Counted from the first letter of the stretch, positions 43,656 to 58,092 are shown. The stretch: 64,000 nucleotides of DNA from Austropuccinia psidii (GCA_023105745.1 JALGQZ010000016.1:28451154-28515153); one strand, 5' to 3'. The notes: generated by a model not told the origin, from the letters alone. Numbers and translations: made by a program.

Positions 43656-46600
43656 ATACATCTGTATATTCATATATTATAAGAGAAAAATTTCATTTTC
43701 ATTGGTGCATAGTCTCTAAAACTTGTTTCAAGTGAAAAGGTAAGGTGTTAAAATGCTTTTTTCCTGTGTATGAGCTTAAAGATGCAATTTCCAAAAAATT
43801 TGATTGAAGAAAAATATTTAGAGTGAAAGACTCAAAAGAATAAATTTCAGATTAATTATGATTGGAATATACAGTATTTGCATCTCATTTTGGAAAATGT
43901 GTTGATATAGAAATATTACTTCTCAGTAAGGATAAATTTCAAATAAATATTTACCAAGAAAATAAGAAAAGAAATATCGAAAAATTCTTCTTTAAAAGTT
44001 GATATTATGCTAAAATTCAATTTGTAATTTTAAATAATGAAATGTGTGACTTATTAAGAATTTTCTTGAAAAAAATGCTGATAGCTATATGGTTTTTAAA
44101 AACAAAATTTGCAATATTTTTTTTAGATTATATAAGAATATGCTAAATTCATTCAAGTGTACACAATTCTTGAAATATAATATATTTTTGATAAAACTTC
44201 AAATCATATTCATGTTTTTATAATAAATAATAGAGTGTTCCAAACCTACCAAATCAAAAACTGAAAATATCTATTTTCTAGTAAGATCCAAAACTTAATT
44301 AATGGGATATTGAAATTAAAAAAATGAACTAGCTGGAAAATTTAAGCCTATGTTTTTGGGTTCCTAATCCCACATTAATTCATTTCACCCTTATGGAAAT
44401 TTATAAAAAATACCATATTTAGGCACCTATTTCTCTTTAATGATGGGTTTAATTATTCCAAAATTTACTCTTTAAAACTTGTTGGAAAATTACCAAAAGG
44501 TTTTCCTGTCAATAAACTATTGAGGGTTGAAAAGATTATATGAAATATATATATTTGAATAGGAAACAGATTACAAAACTCAATGTTATATTCTACATTT
44601 AAGTTAATTGATTAAGGGATTGATATAATTCCCCAGAGCTCTAATTCTTAAACATATATATATGAAGATATTGATTTTAGACATTTATTTAAAGGAAAAT
44701 TCAAACACTTATTCTGAATTAGTCATATTTACTTCCAAAGCTAATCTTATATGAATTGAGAAATTATAATTTTATACAATTCATAAAGCCCTAAGCAACA
44801 TGATCCCTGGATATAATTTCAGGTTTCCAGATGAAAATGAAAAAGCTGAAGATCCAGGTTTTGGAAAGAAGAGGTGGTTCCCAGTTGCATTGGTTCTATA
44901 GTGGAATTTTCATGATGAAGTATAAAACACAATAAAAGGGTGGAGAATGATATTTTTCTGATAAAACTGGACAAAATTTCATGCATGTGAGGCAAAATTC
45001 TGGTGTGGTTGAGCTTCACACTTTTTTATATCTTCATACTTCCAAAAAAATGTCACTCTAGATTTTTTCAAACATAAAAGAAAATTTTGTTTCATTACCT
45101 CTTGGAAGCACAGGTTCATTTCATTCCTTGAATTTTCTAAAAATATGAATATAGAAAGATTTCTCAAAGGAGTTTTTTAACAAAATGAAAAATGGCTTCC
45201 AGATTCCTCTTATGAAATCCTCCCTATAGCATTACAACATATAAAGGATGTATGGCTCAAAATGGGGATAGCACCTATCCAAAACTTGATCTGGAAGGAA
45301 CATGAGCTTAGATAAGGAATTAAATTGGAAAATTTAAGAGAATTTTTTTAACTTAGTGGACTGTGCAGCTAAGTTAATAATGATGGCAATATCCATAGCA
45401 TTTCAGCTGGCTAGTTAATTGCATTGTTTTGCACAATTTCTTGGCACAAATTCAGGATAAATGTAAGGATATTTCTGATTATGAAAATAACTCAGAGATA
45501 AAGCAAAGGAATATTAATAAGAATTCGAATTTAGATACCAGTTTGAATATGGGGTAAAATTTGAATCCTTTAAGATTATAAGGGTAAAGAAAAAAATTAG
45601 TGTATCTTCAATATTATATTTTCTTCTAATAAATATCTTGAAAGGAATTTTTATTGATTAGTTTTGTATGGTTTTCTTAACATGGAAAAAGAAAAAGATT
45701 AAAATTGTAAATTTGGCTTTCTCATAAATTGTACAAGTAATAGTAGTATACTTTCACAAATTCTAGTGAGTATTATATATAGTACTCATCTTTTGGGAAG
45801 AGGGTTTTCAAAAATATAAAAAAACATTATTTTTCATTCTTAAAAAAGGACCCACTTAGAATTTTATACAAATGAAAATAAGACCATTATTGAATTAGGA
45901 TGAAGTGAGAGAATGATGAAGAAAATGTTTAATGAGACCACTGAAATAATAGTATCAATTTTTCTGGCCTTTTTTGGTGTACTACTAATATATTTTCTCT
46001 TTCTACTTGCTTGATAATTAACTTGAGCTTTGATATTATATGCTATTGAATTTTTAAGAAACGTAAAAACATCAAATCATTTAGGATATTTTTTAAAAGA
46101 ACAGACAAAATTGTATCTCATTGGTAGTTCAAAAAAACAGTTAATTTTTTTTCTTTTTGATGTAATATTATTGAGGTTTCCCAAATTACTGTAATAATTA
46201 AAGGATTTTTTGAGGAGCGCAATTTGAATTTGAGTCAATGAAAATAAAATGCATGGCTATTGGATGGAAAAGGAGTTGGGATTGGGTGAAAGCCAGATTT
46301 TTTATAAAAAGTAAAAAATACCTCAATTCCACGATACTAGATGAAATTCATTTACATGAGAAATTGAATATTAACCAGTCCTAGTTATGATGAAACTTGA
46401 AAAAAATATAAATTAATTGGTTGTGTGTCATTTGGTTTGCTTAAATTTTTCAATATTTGTATCATTAATAAGATGTTTTATTATTAAATTTGCATCTTCT
46501 TGAATTTTTTTTAATTGAATATATTGATAAAAATGTTCGATATAATTCAGTTCATGATTATATGTTTCTTCTTTTTACGTAGATCATCCCAATTTCCTTG

Positions 46601-47597
46601 AATATATCCCATGTGCTTCTTCTTTACATGATAGCTGTCCAAAATCAATGATAATCATAATTTTCCCTAAAGTTTTCTTAAAAATCTTCTATATTTTTTC
46701 TATTAAAAGACATTTTGTTAAGATAAATTAAAATATTTGCAATATCTAGAAGGATTTATGATGGATTATCAAGTGAATCCTTCTGATGAATAAGAGCTTG
46801 TAACATGGATAGATGAGCTTTATCAATTAATAAATGAGAATATTTATGTGAGTCTTCTGGTGTAATATTAATTTATGCTTGGTAACATCAATTCTATATT
46901 ATTGATATTACTATGATAATATTCAGTTTTTTGTACTTGAAGTCCTCATTTTCAGATAAATTTCTTGTGATTTAAATCAAATGTATTTTTGCTCTTGTGA
47001 ATTGATTTTAGGATGACTTATTTGAAAGATAATTAATTAGCTCATATTGCAGGATCTGATGGTTGACCAAAATGTTTCTTTTTGGAATATAAACTAGATT
47101 ATCCGACACAGCTTATTTGTTGAAATGTAATATGTAAAGGAGATTTTAAATTGAAGTTCTTATCAAGTTTTTCATTTAAAGGGGCAAGGAAGAGGAAAGA
47201 ATTTTTAGAAATACACTATCCTCCAAGAAATTTCCAGCCCTAACTTAGTATAAAAGGGAAGAGAAACGGCAAAAATAAAAATAAATAGCATTAAGTCAAA
47301 ATCTCATGAGGAAAGGAGAAGTTGAATATAAGTTCATAATAAAATGAAAGAAGAATGAAAAAAGAACTTATTTTATGAATGAGTGATGATTATTATTATG
47401 AAAAGAAAAATTATTTTAATAATAAAGAAAGAAAGAAAAAATTCTTCAATAATCATCATATAACTGATTATAATTTGGAAATAATTGATATCATTGATTA
47501 TGATGTGCTGAGAAATGTAAAGAATGATAATAATGATTGAAAAAAGAAAAAATAATTACCCTAAGAATTCAAAAAAGAGGAGCAACATACTTATACT
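43656..47597. other. AT-rich stretch, no gene
   Basis: Nearly 4 kb without a credible coding frame (longest about 66 codons, at 44819-45167). Homopolymer T/A runs are common. No LTR edge or terminal repeat was found. Confidence 0.6.
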
Positions 47598-49301
47598 TGT
47601 AATATTCTGGATGATACCTTTCAGGTGTTTATATACAGCTTAAATTCAAATGAAGTACTTTTCCTATCCTTAAAGATTGTATGAGGTGAAAAAATTGAAA
47701 GATTTTAATTATAAGATTTCTTAAAGAAAAGCATACCAAATTAATTGTTTTCATAATTTTCAGCATTGAAAAATAAGATTTCAAAAATTTATCCAAAAAT
47801 ACTCTACAGGAGATATTAAAGATCACAAAGGAAGTTATTCAAGAGAAATTAAACTTAGAACTGATTTAGAAAGGGATTGTAGGAAAGAAATATTGTGATA
47901 GATTATCAAAGATTGATATTAAAGTGAAAAATGACCAAAAACAACCCAAGTGAATTTGGTAAACAAGTGAGAAAACTAACAGTGATAAAGTACACTTCAA
48001 TTCACTTTTGGAGTAGTTCAAGGGTAAAATTCATTAGAAAGAGTTACAAATAGTGAATATAGAAGTTTCTTCAAATGGCTAAAAGGATTTAAATGATTTT
48101 TAAAGGGTAGTTTCAATACTTTACTCATTGGTTTAAAAGTGTCCAAGCAAGTTCTCAAAAAAAAGATGGGGAAAAGAATACATTCTTTTATACAATTGAT
48201 TTTTCTTCTTACAAAGGAAGATATCCCTCTCACAAGTCATGAAAAAATATTGGAAATATGAAAGCCCTTTATGACATCATTAATCTATGGATTAGAACAA
48301 GACAGGGCCAAATTTAGAAATTATAGCTGGTAAAGCTTCTGAAAAACACACACAAATGTGTAAAAGAGAAATTTGTAGTAGCTGAAACCACTTTTTTGAA
48401 GCTTGATTTGACTTAAGGGAAGATTTACTTTCTTGGAAAGAGTTAAAACTACCCCAGTTGATGTCAAAACCTCATCATCAGTTGAGTAAAAGACCCTGTT
48501 ACTGAATTCTAGGACAAAAGTGATGAGCTTTTGTGTGAAATTTGAAATCCCATGCCTGTCAGAAAGGAATTTGGAGGATTATGGCAACCTTTGAGCCAAG
48601 ACTCCTTTCCACCCAAAATTAAGAATTTCCAATTCATTAATTAATCAACATATACTATACTTAAAATCTTACACATGTATTTCATTTGAATAATAACAGT
48701 GAAAAACTGTAATTTTTAATTTCTGAACTGAAATCTAAGCTCACTTGTGTATTAAATTCACACATTTTCAAATTTGAATTGAAAATAATTTGATTTCTCA
48801 TAGATTATGAGCTAAATACCAAACCTCATTTTCAACACAGAAAATAATGGTTTACACTGAATGTGGTGTGGATTAAATTGTAGTTTGAATTTTTTAAGAT
48901 TTCTATACTTAAAATACTCAAAACTTAATTTAAGCTTATTTAGACTTGAGCTAAAGAACTTTCACCCAGAGGTAACCCAATCTAAAATTTAACACTAAAT
49001 CCAATGATAAAATAAAAATAATTAGTCTATTTGTTTAAAAAAGCTATAATAAATTGTTTTAATTTTTTTGGTATTTTTTTCAAAATATTCATTGAGTTTT
49101 TATTGTCTCTTAAATTTGTTAAGTAAACTAGTATTTTGAAAATTTTCATGATTTTTATAATTTTGATAAAAGCTATAATTTTAAATTTCATATTATTGTT
49201 TTTTTTTCTGGATAATTGAAAATAATCATTTCACTTTTATTTGTTAATTGGATCCAAACTTTGGGTCCCTTAGGTATATGAAAAGAGCTCTAAGGCTCAA
49301 A
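47598..49301 (-). repeat. Old solo LTR-D copy
   Basis: The reverse complement of this block aligns with 59079-62342 (without its nested LTR): shared runs include TAGAGTATTTTTGGATAAAT, CACCTCATACAA, GGAAAAGTACTT and CTGACAGGCATG. It starts TGTAATATTCTGG and ends CTCTAAGGCTCAAA on the plus strand, the counterpart of a TGTGAGCC start. The flanks ATACT and ATCAT do not form a clean duplication. Confidence 0.75.
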
Positions 49302-52300
49302 ATCATTACTTATATATTTCTTCTAGAAACTGATCAATATATATTATCATGATCTTATTGATTATTATTGTCCCAAAATACATAGGAGAAACTATTAATA
49401 TTAATAATTATCATATTATTATTGATTCAAATTATCTGAAAATAATAGAAATTATAATAATTAAGATATAAATATACTATCATTATAGCAAAACAAATTA
49501 TAAAAAAAAGGAATTTTTAAAAGAACTGATTAAGAATGAGAAGAAATCTGAGAACTTATTACAATTTATTCATAATATATTTGGAGTTTATTTTCCAAGT
49601 ATATGAGATGATGTGAAGGAATCAATGGTGATAGTGGTAGATGATGAAGTGGTGTCAGTGGTGGCGGTAGTTGATTATGGACTAATGGGGGTTGTAGTGA
49701 ATGTAGTAGATGATGGAGGCATTTTAGTAGTAGTGATAGTATTAGGATAAAATCCATGAATATTTCTGTTGAAAGCACCTCATCTATTCAAAGACATAGA
49801 AAGTGAAATAATATCATCCCACTATCAAGAATTCAAGATATATTTGATAAAAAAAACTAGCCGTTATAAGTGAAATAAAAAAGAAATTCAACTTTAAGAA
49901 AACAAGAGTATTGAAAAAATAAGATTCAAAGGTATTAATTTGAAGGAATTAGTGCTCACATGTCATTACTTTAAGCAGAATTATATTCAGATTTACAATT
50001 TAAAATGAATGAATTGAAAATTTGATATGATAAAAAAGTACAGTTTAGGAAAGAGGGATGGAATAAGAAATTGAGTTGAAATAGATTGATTTAGCACCAA
50101 AACATTTGAGCTAATTGCAATGAGAAATATCAATTTTGAAAATGGTTGATTCATATAAATTCAGTTAAATTGAATAAATTAAATAAAAATTGATAGAGAA
50201 AAGAAATAATTTGACAAAAGGAGTGAAATAAGGTTATTGGAAATAAAGATATTTTAAGATATTTTGTTTGAAAATTGATGGTTAGAAGAGCAAAAAGCAG
50301 TTTTTTTCTAAAAAACAATTGATGTTAAATATTCCTAAAAATCTTGGATGAAAGATTTTATTTGAGAAAAGGAAGTTTGAGTTAATTTAAATTCAGACCG
50401 CCAGAAAAGTAAAAAAATGCATTAAAATCACTTGAATATTCTCATTCATTTTGGTTAAACATGAAAAAACAAAAAAAATGAATTGAAATAAAATCAAATT
50501 CCCGAAAAACATATTATAGAACATAAAATCGCAGGATAGAATTGTCAACTTACTCAAAAATATCAGATACATCTGAATAAATTCACATTTTCTAAACTGC
50601 ATAAAAATTGAAATGAAACAAACAGTTCAAAATTAGTAATTTGTTGAAACATATCTTCAATTATATCAAAGTATTAAGTCAAAAAGCTCAAGCAACTTGA
50701 TTAAAAATTATGCTATATTACTTATCAATAAAAGAAAGAATCTTCGTGAAATAAGCCCAGAGGAATTTGAATCTGAAATAATAAGGTCCGTCTGCCATTT
50801 CTTTCAGTTTAGCTTTATTTCTTGATTCCAATTTTCTCTCTGGAATCAAATTTGAATTTTTTTCTTCCTCTGCTCAAAGTACATTTGATAATTTATTACA
50901 TGTTACTAAAATATCGGACATGCAAATTTCATTTCCCAATCAAATGTAATTTGCATCTGTTTTCCGAATTGAAGGTCTGTTTGCTCAAAGTTTTTGAGCT
51001 CTGAAAATCTTTCCTCATTCCATTTTTGGTTATTCAATTTTAGCTCTTTTCTTTTAGAATATTAGCCTATAAGATTGAATATATTTGAAGCTATGTTATC
51101 AATCCAATTCTGAGTTCTATGTGACCCGTTTTCATGAGATAATTATATTAATTTGCTAAAACGTGTTATTTTCAGTAATTTTTATGACTTAATCTTTGTA
51201 AATATTTTATATGATATATTCACATTTATTTATATTATTTAAATTATTTATATTTTTTATATTATCTGAATTATTTATATTATTCATATTATCTATATTA
51301 TTTATATTACTTATATTATCTATTAACGTGTTAAATCATTATAATTTTTTTTTCAAATTTATCACTTATTTCAAGTTAGAATTTATTATTATTCATTTTT
51401 GACTTATTACTTATTGATTCCAACCCTTTTTTTCTTTTTTCATCTTCTTTGATATCTAAGAGGCTCATAGTAGGATCCTTATTAACTGTGTAAAATCAAA
51501 TTTAATTTGTTTATCACAAATCCTATATAGTGACCTGGCAAATATTGCAAAATCTTGCAAGTTCTTCCTGTAATTAATAGAATAAAAATAAATTCACACA
51601 TGTCTAATAAATAATTTTATCATAGTTAAGATACCTTCAGTTTCTTTGCTCCTCACTATGATAATTCAGGTTTAAATTACCCAGGCCTTCATTATTTTAA
51701 AAAAGGTAAATATAAAATTAAAATACCTGTGAAAGCTAGGTAAATATATAAAGAAATATAAAAATGTCCCTAAATGTTTCTAAGACATATTAAGGTACCT
51801 TACTAACTTAAAAATTAAATTATAATGTTTTTGAATATTCTTTTGGCATATTTAATCTCTGAGATATTCTGAAAGAAAATACATCAGATATCCTACTAAA
51901 GGGGAAGAAAGTTGAATATTTTAATTCACCTACAGGATTTAATCTATTTTATCTTAATAATTAACCTTGAAATCAGAATCTAAGACAGAAGGTATATTTG
52001 GGTTGTCACTAAGAAATGAATCAATTTTGATATTGGATGGAAAGATTTCTCCTCTATCTTAGCCTATTTTTATGATACCAATGCTTTCATCGTCATACGT
52101 TAGAACTGCTTCAATTCTGTTTTGAAGCTTATTTTTGTGGAGAATATTTATTATTTTATGTCTTCCACCAATCTTGCATAATTTCAGCTGTAAGATCTGA
52201 CTAATATTTGGAATTTGTTATCAACTTCAGTTTATATAGATTGAAAACGATTCTCCTTTCCCAAAGGAGGATTTATGGCTGTAGTTAAGTGACTTTTACC

Positions 52301-52938
52301 AAAAAATGAATTGAAGTAAATTCCAAGATATGATTTTGAAATGGATTATCAAAAAGTTTGGAAAATAAATTGAATGAAATATGAATAATAATTATTATTG
52401 GTTATATGAAATTTAGGTAAAGGTTTTTTTAATTGGAAGCTGTGGAAATAATTGAATCCTGAATCTATCACAAAAATCAAAGTATCAAAGAGACCCTGGT
52501 CATTAAAAATGATAAAAGCTGTTCTTTTTTTCAAAAAAACAGGGGTTTTAAATTTAGTTTTTCTGCCAAAAAAATATTTAAAAGTGGAAGTTGAAAGCTG
52601 TGAGAGAACCCACTGATTATACTTAATAGAAATTTATCAAATAATAACTAGTTTTTCTGTTGACCAATATTACAAGTTTTTGTCTTTATATTTTTATTAT
52701 TAATATGAAATGCTTATATCATTCTTGAAAGTTGGTTTTAGAGTAAAAGAAAGATATTTCTTATTAAGAAATACATATAAAAGGAGCTTTTATCATCTTT
52801 TTAATATGGATGTATTAAGCTAATAACATGAGGTACCAAAAGTATTTATATAATCTAAATATACAGAAAAAATCCTATATTGCTACTATAAAGAGAACTT
52901 TATAATATTCAAAAACTGTGAATGAAAATTTATGAATA
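49302..52938. other. AT-rich stretch with low-complexity tracts, no gene
   Basis: 3.6 kb without a gene. 49610-49750 is a purine-rich GTGGTR/GATGATG-type tract. 51215-51325 is a run of degenerate TTATTTATA units. The short open frames (49566-49778, 51211-51402) are translations of these tracts. Confidence 0.6.
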
Positions 52939-53589
52939 TTTAAAGGGTTTTGGTAAACAAACATAAGCCCTTACCTGTTTTTACCAATTTATGGACAAAA
53001 CACATAATTTTATGGTACAAAAATGTAAGTGACACATTTTTTTTGAAAAATTACTCAGGATCAGTTTTGAAGTTTTTTTAATTTTTTTTGCCATCTTTTT
53101 TCCAACATGGGACATTAATATCCCCAATTTTTTTTAATTTTTTTCCCAAATATCTCAAATTTGTCCAGTTTGAAAAAATGGCATATTTTTATGAAAAATT
53201 AATCTGAAACCTTCCCACTTATGAATTTCCTACATTTATTTGTTAAAATGAGTGGTTAAATCTTGAAAATTGAAAACTAGAAACCCATAATTTTGCAGAA
53301 TTTATTTGGTGGGACAAGCGAAGGCACAAAAAGGGTTTTTTTATTTTTTTTAATGTTTGCAATATGACTATTTTTAAGTAAAAAAGTGCCTCATGTTTGA
53401 TAAAAAATGAGACTGAGGTGGGATTTAAGCAATAAATAGGACTGAGGAGGGGAATGATTGGCATAAATTCTATATACAAAAATCAATCAATCTGAATCAA
53501 CCTCCAAAATAGTTGGTTTTTTCTGAGGGGGGAGGAAGATTGGAAAAATATAACATCCTGTGTTTCTTAAATTTATCTTCCTACTGCAG

Positions 53590-54060
53590 GGATTGTGGTT
53601 GGGCATGAAATTCTCAATTCACAGTAATGGGGGGGGACTGGATAAACTTTAGAAATGATGATATCCAAGGGAACAAAATGAGAGCAGCTATCCAAGAAGC
53701 AGATGAAAATGGATGGATTATAATTTGGAGGACAGAGAAAATGGAAAAAAGAGAAACATTGTACTGTGGAATAAAAGAAAAAAGGTCATTGATACTTATT
53801 TGCAATTGGATCCCCCATATCAGGCATGGACATCCACTTGCTCTTTGGAGCATGGTCAACATCTTCATACCACTCAATTCTTTCCAAATAAGAGGATACT
53901 GAGAAAATAAAAGTGTTAATGACTTCATAGAGGTCTCAATTTTTTTAATTTATTCAGCCAAGTCACCTCTGAAATCAGCATATTAATATTGAGTCTTGCA
54001 AATGTAGTGGGATACTGTTCTGTAGCCACAGTTCCCATAAACCTGGAAATTGATGGGTTT
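53590..54060 (-). pseudogene. OTU cysteine protease domain of the MULE
   Basis: Reading across frames on the minus strand gives FQVYGNCGYRTVSHYI (catalytic Cys codon at 54028-54030), then KWMSMPDMGDPIANKYQ near 53790-53840, and SHFVPLDI (catalytic His codon at 53678-53680). Cys and His are about 117 codons apart, a usual OTU span. OTU enzymes cut ubiquitin-like proteins. The frame is broken at least twice. Open frames at 53614-53928 (minus) and 53627-53902 (plus) are shadows. Confidence 0.75.
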
Positions 54061-54301
54061 GAAGGTGTATTTCAAAATAAACTTGAGAAAGTCTTCTGAG
54101 CTGGGTACCTGATAAAATTAAGTCAAAAGAATGAATGAATATTCAAATAAACAAAACAATATACATTAAAATGAATCAGAAACTAACAAAGATCTTGGTG
54201 CATTCATCACTTGGGTTATAATTGCTTTGGCAATGCTCACAGGTCAAGTTAATTGTATAACATATCTTTAAACTTGTGGAAGGCTTGTGGGAATTTCTTT
54301 G

Positions 54302-54808
54302 TCAGGTTTTTCCACCCATTTCCAATCTTCTGGACCTCCTATGGATGACTACTGATTTTCTGTATCCATTCAATTCAGTTGCTGAGGGAAGTGAATCTGA
54401 TGAACTTATTGATTTTGATAATGAGTACGCACAATATTTTAATGAATTCAATTCCATAAGTGGAGAGGGTGCAATTGACTGTGATCTTGATGTTGTTGTG
54501 CTAGTAACTTTTGATGGGGGTCTTCCTCTTCTCTTGTATTGAATTTCAATTATTTCAAATCTTGAGGGTTCTCTTTTATTTTTATTGTTATTTTTATTCT
54601 TAGCTCCTTGAGGTCTTCCACAGATATTCTTGCATTCCAGTGAGTTTTCATAATATTGGTCATCCTCTTGCCTCTTGGGAAATTGATCAAATGGGACTTT
54701 TACAGCCAAAGCATCTTGAAAATTTTTAATAATTGTGGTGATTTCTGCCATTGGTCTTTGAAAAAGGTCTTTCCCAATACCTTCAAATAGTATTTTAGCT
54801 TCATTCAT
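54302..54808 (-). pseudogene. MULE protein, basic linker between transposase and OTU
   Basis: This 168-aa frame has a helical start, then CGRPQGAKNKNNNKNKREPS and a YKRRGRPPSK AT-hook-like motif, then a Ser/Thr-rich region. GRP-x-G-x-KN with a following RxPSxFE-type stretch is usual after the FAR1/MULE transposase. The hook could bind the minor groove of AT DNA. Confidence 0.8.
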
Positions 54809-54874
54809 TCATTCATTCTCAAAACTTTGATCATTAACTTGATAACCAGTCTGAGAAGAATATGACAAAGAATA

Positions 54875-55306
54875 TCAGTTAATAAGAAAAAATGATGGTA
54901 AAAGAATTCTCACAGGTAAATTCAAATTTAAATGAGGATGGAAGTCTGATATCTGGAGCCTTTGGAGCTTGGAAAATGCCTGTTGGGTCTTGTTATTGAA
55001 AGGAATCCCTTGATAATTGTTGAATTTTTTGGTGCATTTTTCATTTAGGGGAAATTTGGTTTTGAAATTGTCAAAGGCCATCTGAAGGGCATAATGATAC
55101 ACCTTTTCAATGAGAGCACAGATGTGTGGAGGAAAAATCTTGACATGGAAAATGATTTCTTTGGAGATTCTGTTGATTATTTCAATAAATTGTTTTCTGA
55201 AAGCCATGTGGAGAGCCCCTACTACCTCCATGAGAGTACCAGTGGACTTTTGGAGCCAAAGCTTAACCATGGCATGAGAACCTTCAACTCTTGAGGTGGA
55301 GCTCAT
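54875..55306 (-). pseudogene. MULE transposase, C-terminal part
   Basis: The 143-aa frame starts MSSTSRVEGSHAMVKLWLQKS, the region with the third catalytic residue (Glu in RVEGSHA), followed by long helices (FRKQFIEIINRISKEI). In MULE transposases this follows the Asp-Asp core. A SWIM-type Cys/His pattern expected after it is not clear. Confidence 0.82.
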
Positions 55307-55877
55307 ACCCAGGTGTCAATAGTGGTTGGCCCAGGCTGGCATATAATACTCCTTTAGAGGAAGCCAGGTTTTTTTTAAATAATGCAAAACTTCAGGATTT
55401 GAAACTTTCTTTTGAAGCTTCTTCCAGTTGTCTTTGAAAGACTTTTCAGTGTATGAATACATAACCTGAGGAATGAATCCCAAATTCATCAATAAAAACA
55501 ATAATAATAATAAAAGTGAAAGATAAAATTATATTACTTGAATAAAAAGTCTCATAAAACTTTCAAAATCAGTCCCATGACCAATTTCCTTCATTCAATG
55601 GGCAGATACATCTTTATTTATGTGGCAAATGCATAACATGACTTATGAGTCTAGGAAGAGCTTCTCAAGAGAATTTTCAAGGCCAAATGCCTGTCAATAA
55701 CAATGAATGGAGGGGGCAATACCAGTGTTCTTGAGGACTTTTTCTATATATTAATTTAATTCCCAAGTATATGAGGGTTCAGTTTCATTATTCATCAAAA
55801 AAAGCCCCAGAAAAGGTCTTATTTGTTTTACCTGAAGCCAGAAATACAAAAAAGTGGAATTTTGTTCTTATTGCTTT
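55307..55877 (-). pseudogene. MULE transposase core, left of the LTR-B insertion
   Basis: Minus-strand pieces read FVFLASGKTNKTFSGAFFDE near 55800-55860, PFIVIDRHLAL (second catalytic Asp, codon 55693-55695) and VMLCICHINKDVSAH near 55610-55660. 55316-55501 is a further open piece (LKKTWLPLKEYYMPAWANHY). Several frame changes are needed. Confidence 0.8.
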
Positions 55878-57865
55878 TGTGAACCTTTGAGATATGACCA
55901 AATACCCAAAAAAGGTCACAAGAAATATTTAAAATAATTATACATTAAAAATAATTACCTTAAAGCTACAAAAATACCAAAAATTGGCATAAAACTTGGT
56001 TTAACTTAAAAGCCAATGAATAAACATAGGAAATAAATTATACCATTGGATTCCCCATGGTAAGATACACATATATCATTTTTATGGAATATCTGTAAAG
56101 TCAATATTTAATAAGTTATAAGTAATAATAACTTATGAAAAACACAAATCCCTATTTACTTCAAAGACCAATGAAACAACAAGTAAAAGAAATGGTACCA
56201 TTAGATTCTCCATAAAGATCCACATATAAAACAATTAAGAAGCTAAGCTCCAAAGTCAATACTTAAAGAATTAACCTGAATATATGCACTTTTTTGGTCA
56301 ATGCATATATTCAAGGATTTTAGCCAGTATCTTTTGAAATATGCATGATAGAGTGATGAACCAAGAAAATTCATCACGTAATTACTGTAGAAATACAGAA
56401 ATAAGGTTTATTTCACAAGATATAAACAAGGTTTAAACCTGTAAGGGATTATTGATTAAAATCAACAGAGCTGTTGACCACTTTGTTGTGAAAGTGGTCC
56501 AAACTTTAAAATAAGTAGACAGTTGGATTCTACTAGTTTATTCGTGAAGAATGATGTATTTTTTATTATAATATTCAAGGTATAACCCCTTGAAATCATG
56601 GTTTGAAGTTTAAAATATTAAATTTTGACAGAAAAGATGAGTTACAAGAAAAATCATCAAAAATAGAGTTTTGATGTTGTAATGAAATGCTCTTGGCAGA
56701 ATCATGGGGTTATGCCAGGATATTATAATTCACTCTCTGAATTGCTGTAGCATGTAAATATTGAGAGTTATTAAGGATCAAAGTGGGAACTTAATTTGAT
56801 CGTTTGTGATCACTCACTGTAACCTTAAATTAAGTTTAACAGTCATATGAGTGATAGAATTAGTGAATACTGTTAGTTTATGATTAAAACTAATAAAATC
56901 CACGAATTTTGGGGTTCTGCCAAGCCTTTGACTTCATCAAACGTAGAGTTATAGTCATAACTCTAAATATTGGGGTAATAATGATGTAATATGGTTTGAT
57001 CATGATGTAATCATCACCAAGCCTTAAAATATTGATCAATTCCAGTGGATATGATCTGTAAACGTCTACTAGAAGCCTGTTGGACTCTAGGAGGGAGGTA
57101 TTTACTATAAATAGTGCTATATTTACTCTGTTTTCCCCTCAGACGCATCAAAAACATTAAATCAATAAAATTAAAAAGGTAATAGCTTTATTCTTTATAT
57201 ATAAAACTTTTTTATTATTAAAGACCAAAGATCATCTTATTATAATCATCAATTTTGACATGATTAAATCATTTATTTGATTGTTTTTGTTAAAAATCTC
57301 TCTAAAATCTCATCTTCACGTAAAAATCAACAATATTTGTAATTCCCTCTATTTTTTATTGTAAATACAATTTGGATAAGTTGTATTTACTTTTTTTAGC
57401 GTAAAATATCTCAAAGTTATTATATTAAGTATTAGAAGTAGGTTATTTTCTCTTATTATAATAATTTTCTCTTTATTATTACTTTAATAATTCTTTAATT
57501 AAGATAAATAGTATTTATATTAATTTATAACTTTAATATTGGTAACATTATTGTTATTAATTGTTTTTTATTAATAAAAAACAATTTCCTTACGCCTTTA
57601 TTGTCTGTTTGTAACAATAATAAAGTGCCATTATATATATTAATATATTTATTTTATTATATTATATTTTATTATATTATATTTTATAATATAAATAATA
57701 TTATCATATTTATTTAAGAATATAATTATTTTTAAGCCATAATTATAATAATTCCTTATTGTTATAATTATTTTTATCTTATTTATTTCATTTATAAGGG
57801 CATTCATAGTACAACAAGTAAAATATTAGTAATTTTTACTTATTGTTTCATAGTCAAACCTTACA
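55878..57865 (+). mobile_element. Solo LTR-B in the MULE transposase
   Basis: A 1988-bp LTR (TGTGAACC...CCTTACA) is the inverse of the Ty3-B LTRs. It has a perfect 5-bp duplication GCTTT at 55873-55877 and 57866-57870. It points to the plus strand, opposite to Ty3-B. Confidence 0.93.
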
Positions 57866-57870
57866 GCTTT

Positions 57871-58092
57871 CATAAGTACAATCCATAAGAATCACGTGAG
57901 GAAAGCCATGAAGGAGTTGTATTGCAAGGGGGTTAGTGAAAAACAAGGAGTTAATGTGTCCCTTAAAATACCTTTCAGAGGACTACACAAATGTTTCTTC
58001 TTTGAGAATTTCAATAAGATGGTAAATGGGCCTTATGCCTCACAGTTCATCTTTCTTGATTTTTTTGACTTCATTGTAAATGTATTGAAAGA
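57871..58092 (-). pseudogene. MULE transposase core, right of the LTR-B insertion
   Basis: Just before the LTR the minus strand reads LLHGFPHVILMDCTYES, with the first catalytic Asp in MDCTY. Continuity with the left part resumes after the LTR. The plus frame at 57896-58126 is a shadow. Confidence 0.8.

Noticed and set aside
49566..49778. 70-aa Leu/Pro-rich frame
   Set aside because: It translates a purine/pyrimidine-biased trinucleotide tract; no protein-like signal.
51211..51402. Hydrophobic 63-aa frame that looks like a membrane peptide
   Set aside because: It is the translation of TTATTTATA-type repeats.
53627..53902. 91-aa plus-strand frame
   Set aside because: The OTU His motif and MP-x-x-G block read on the minus strand across the same bases.
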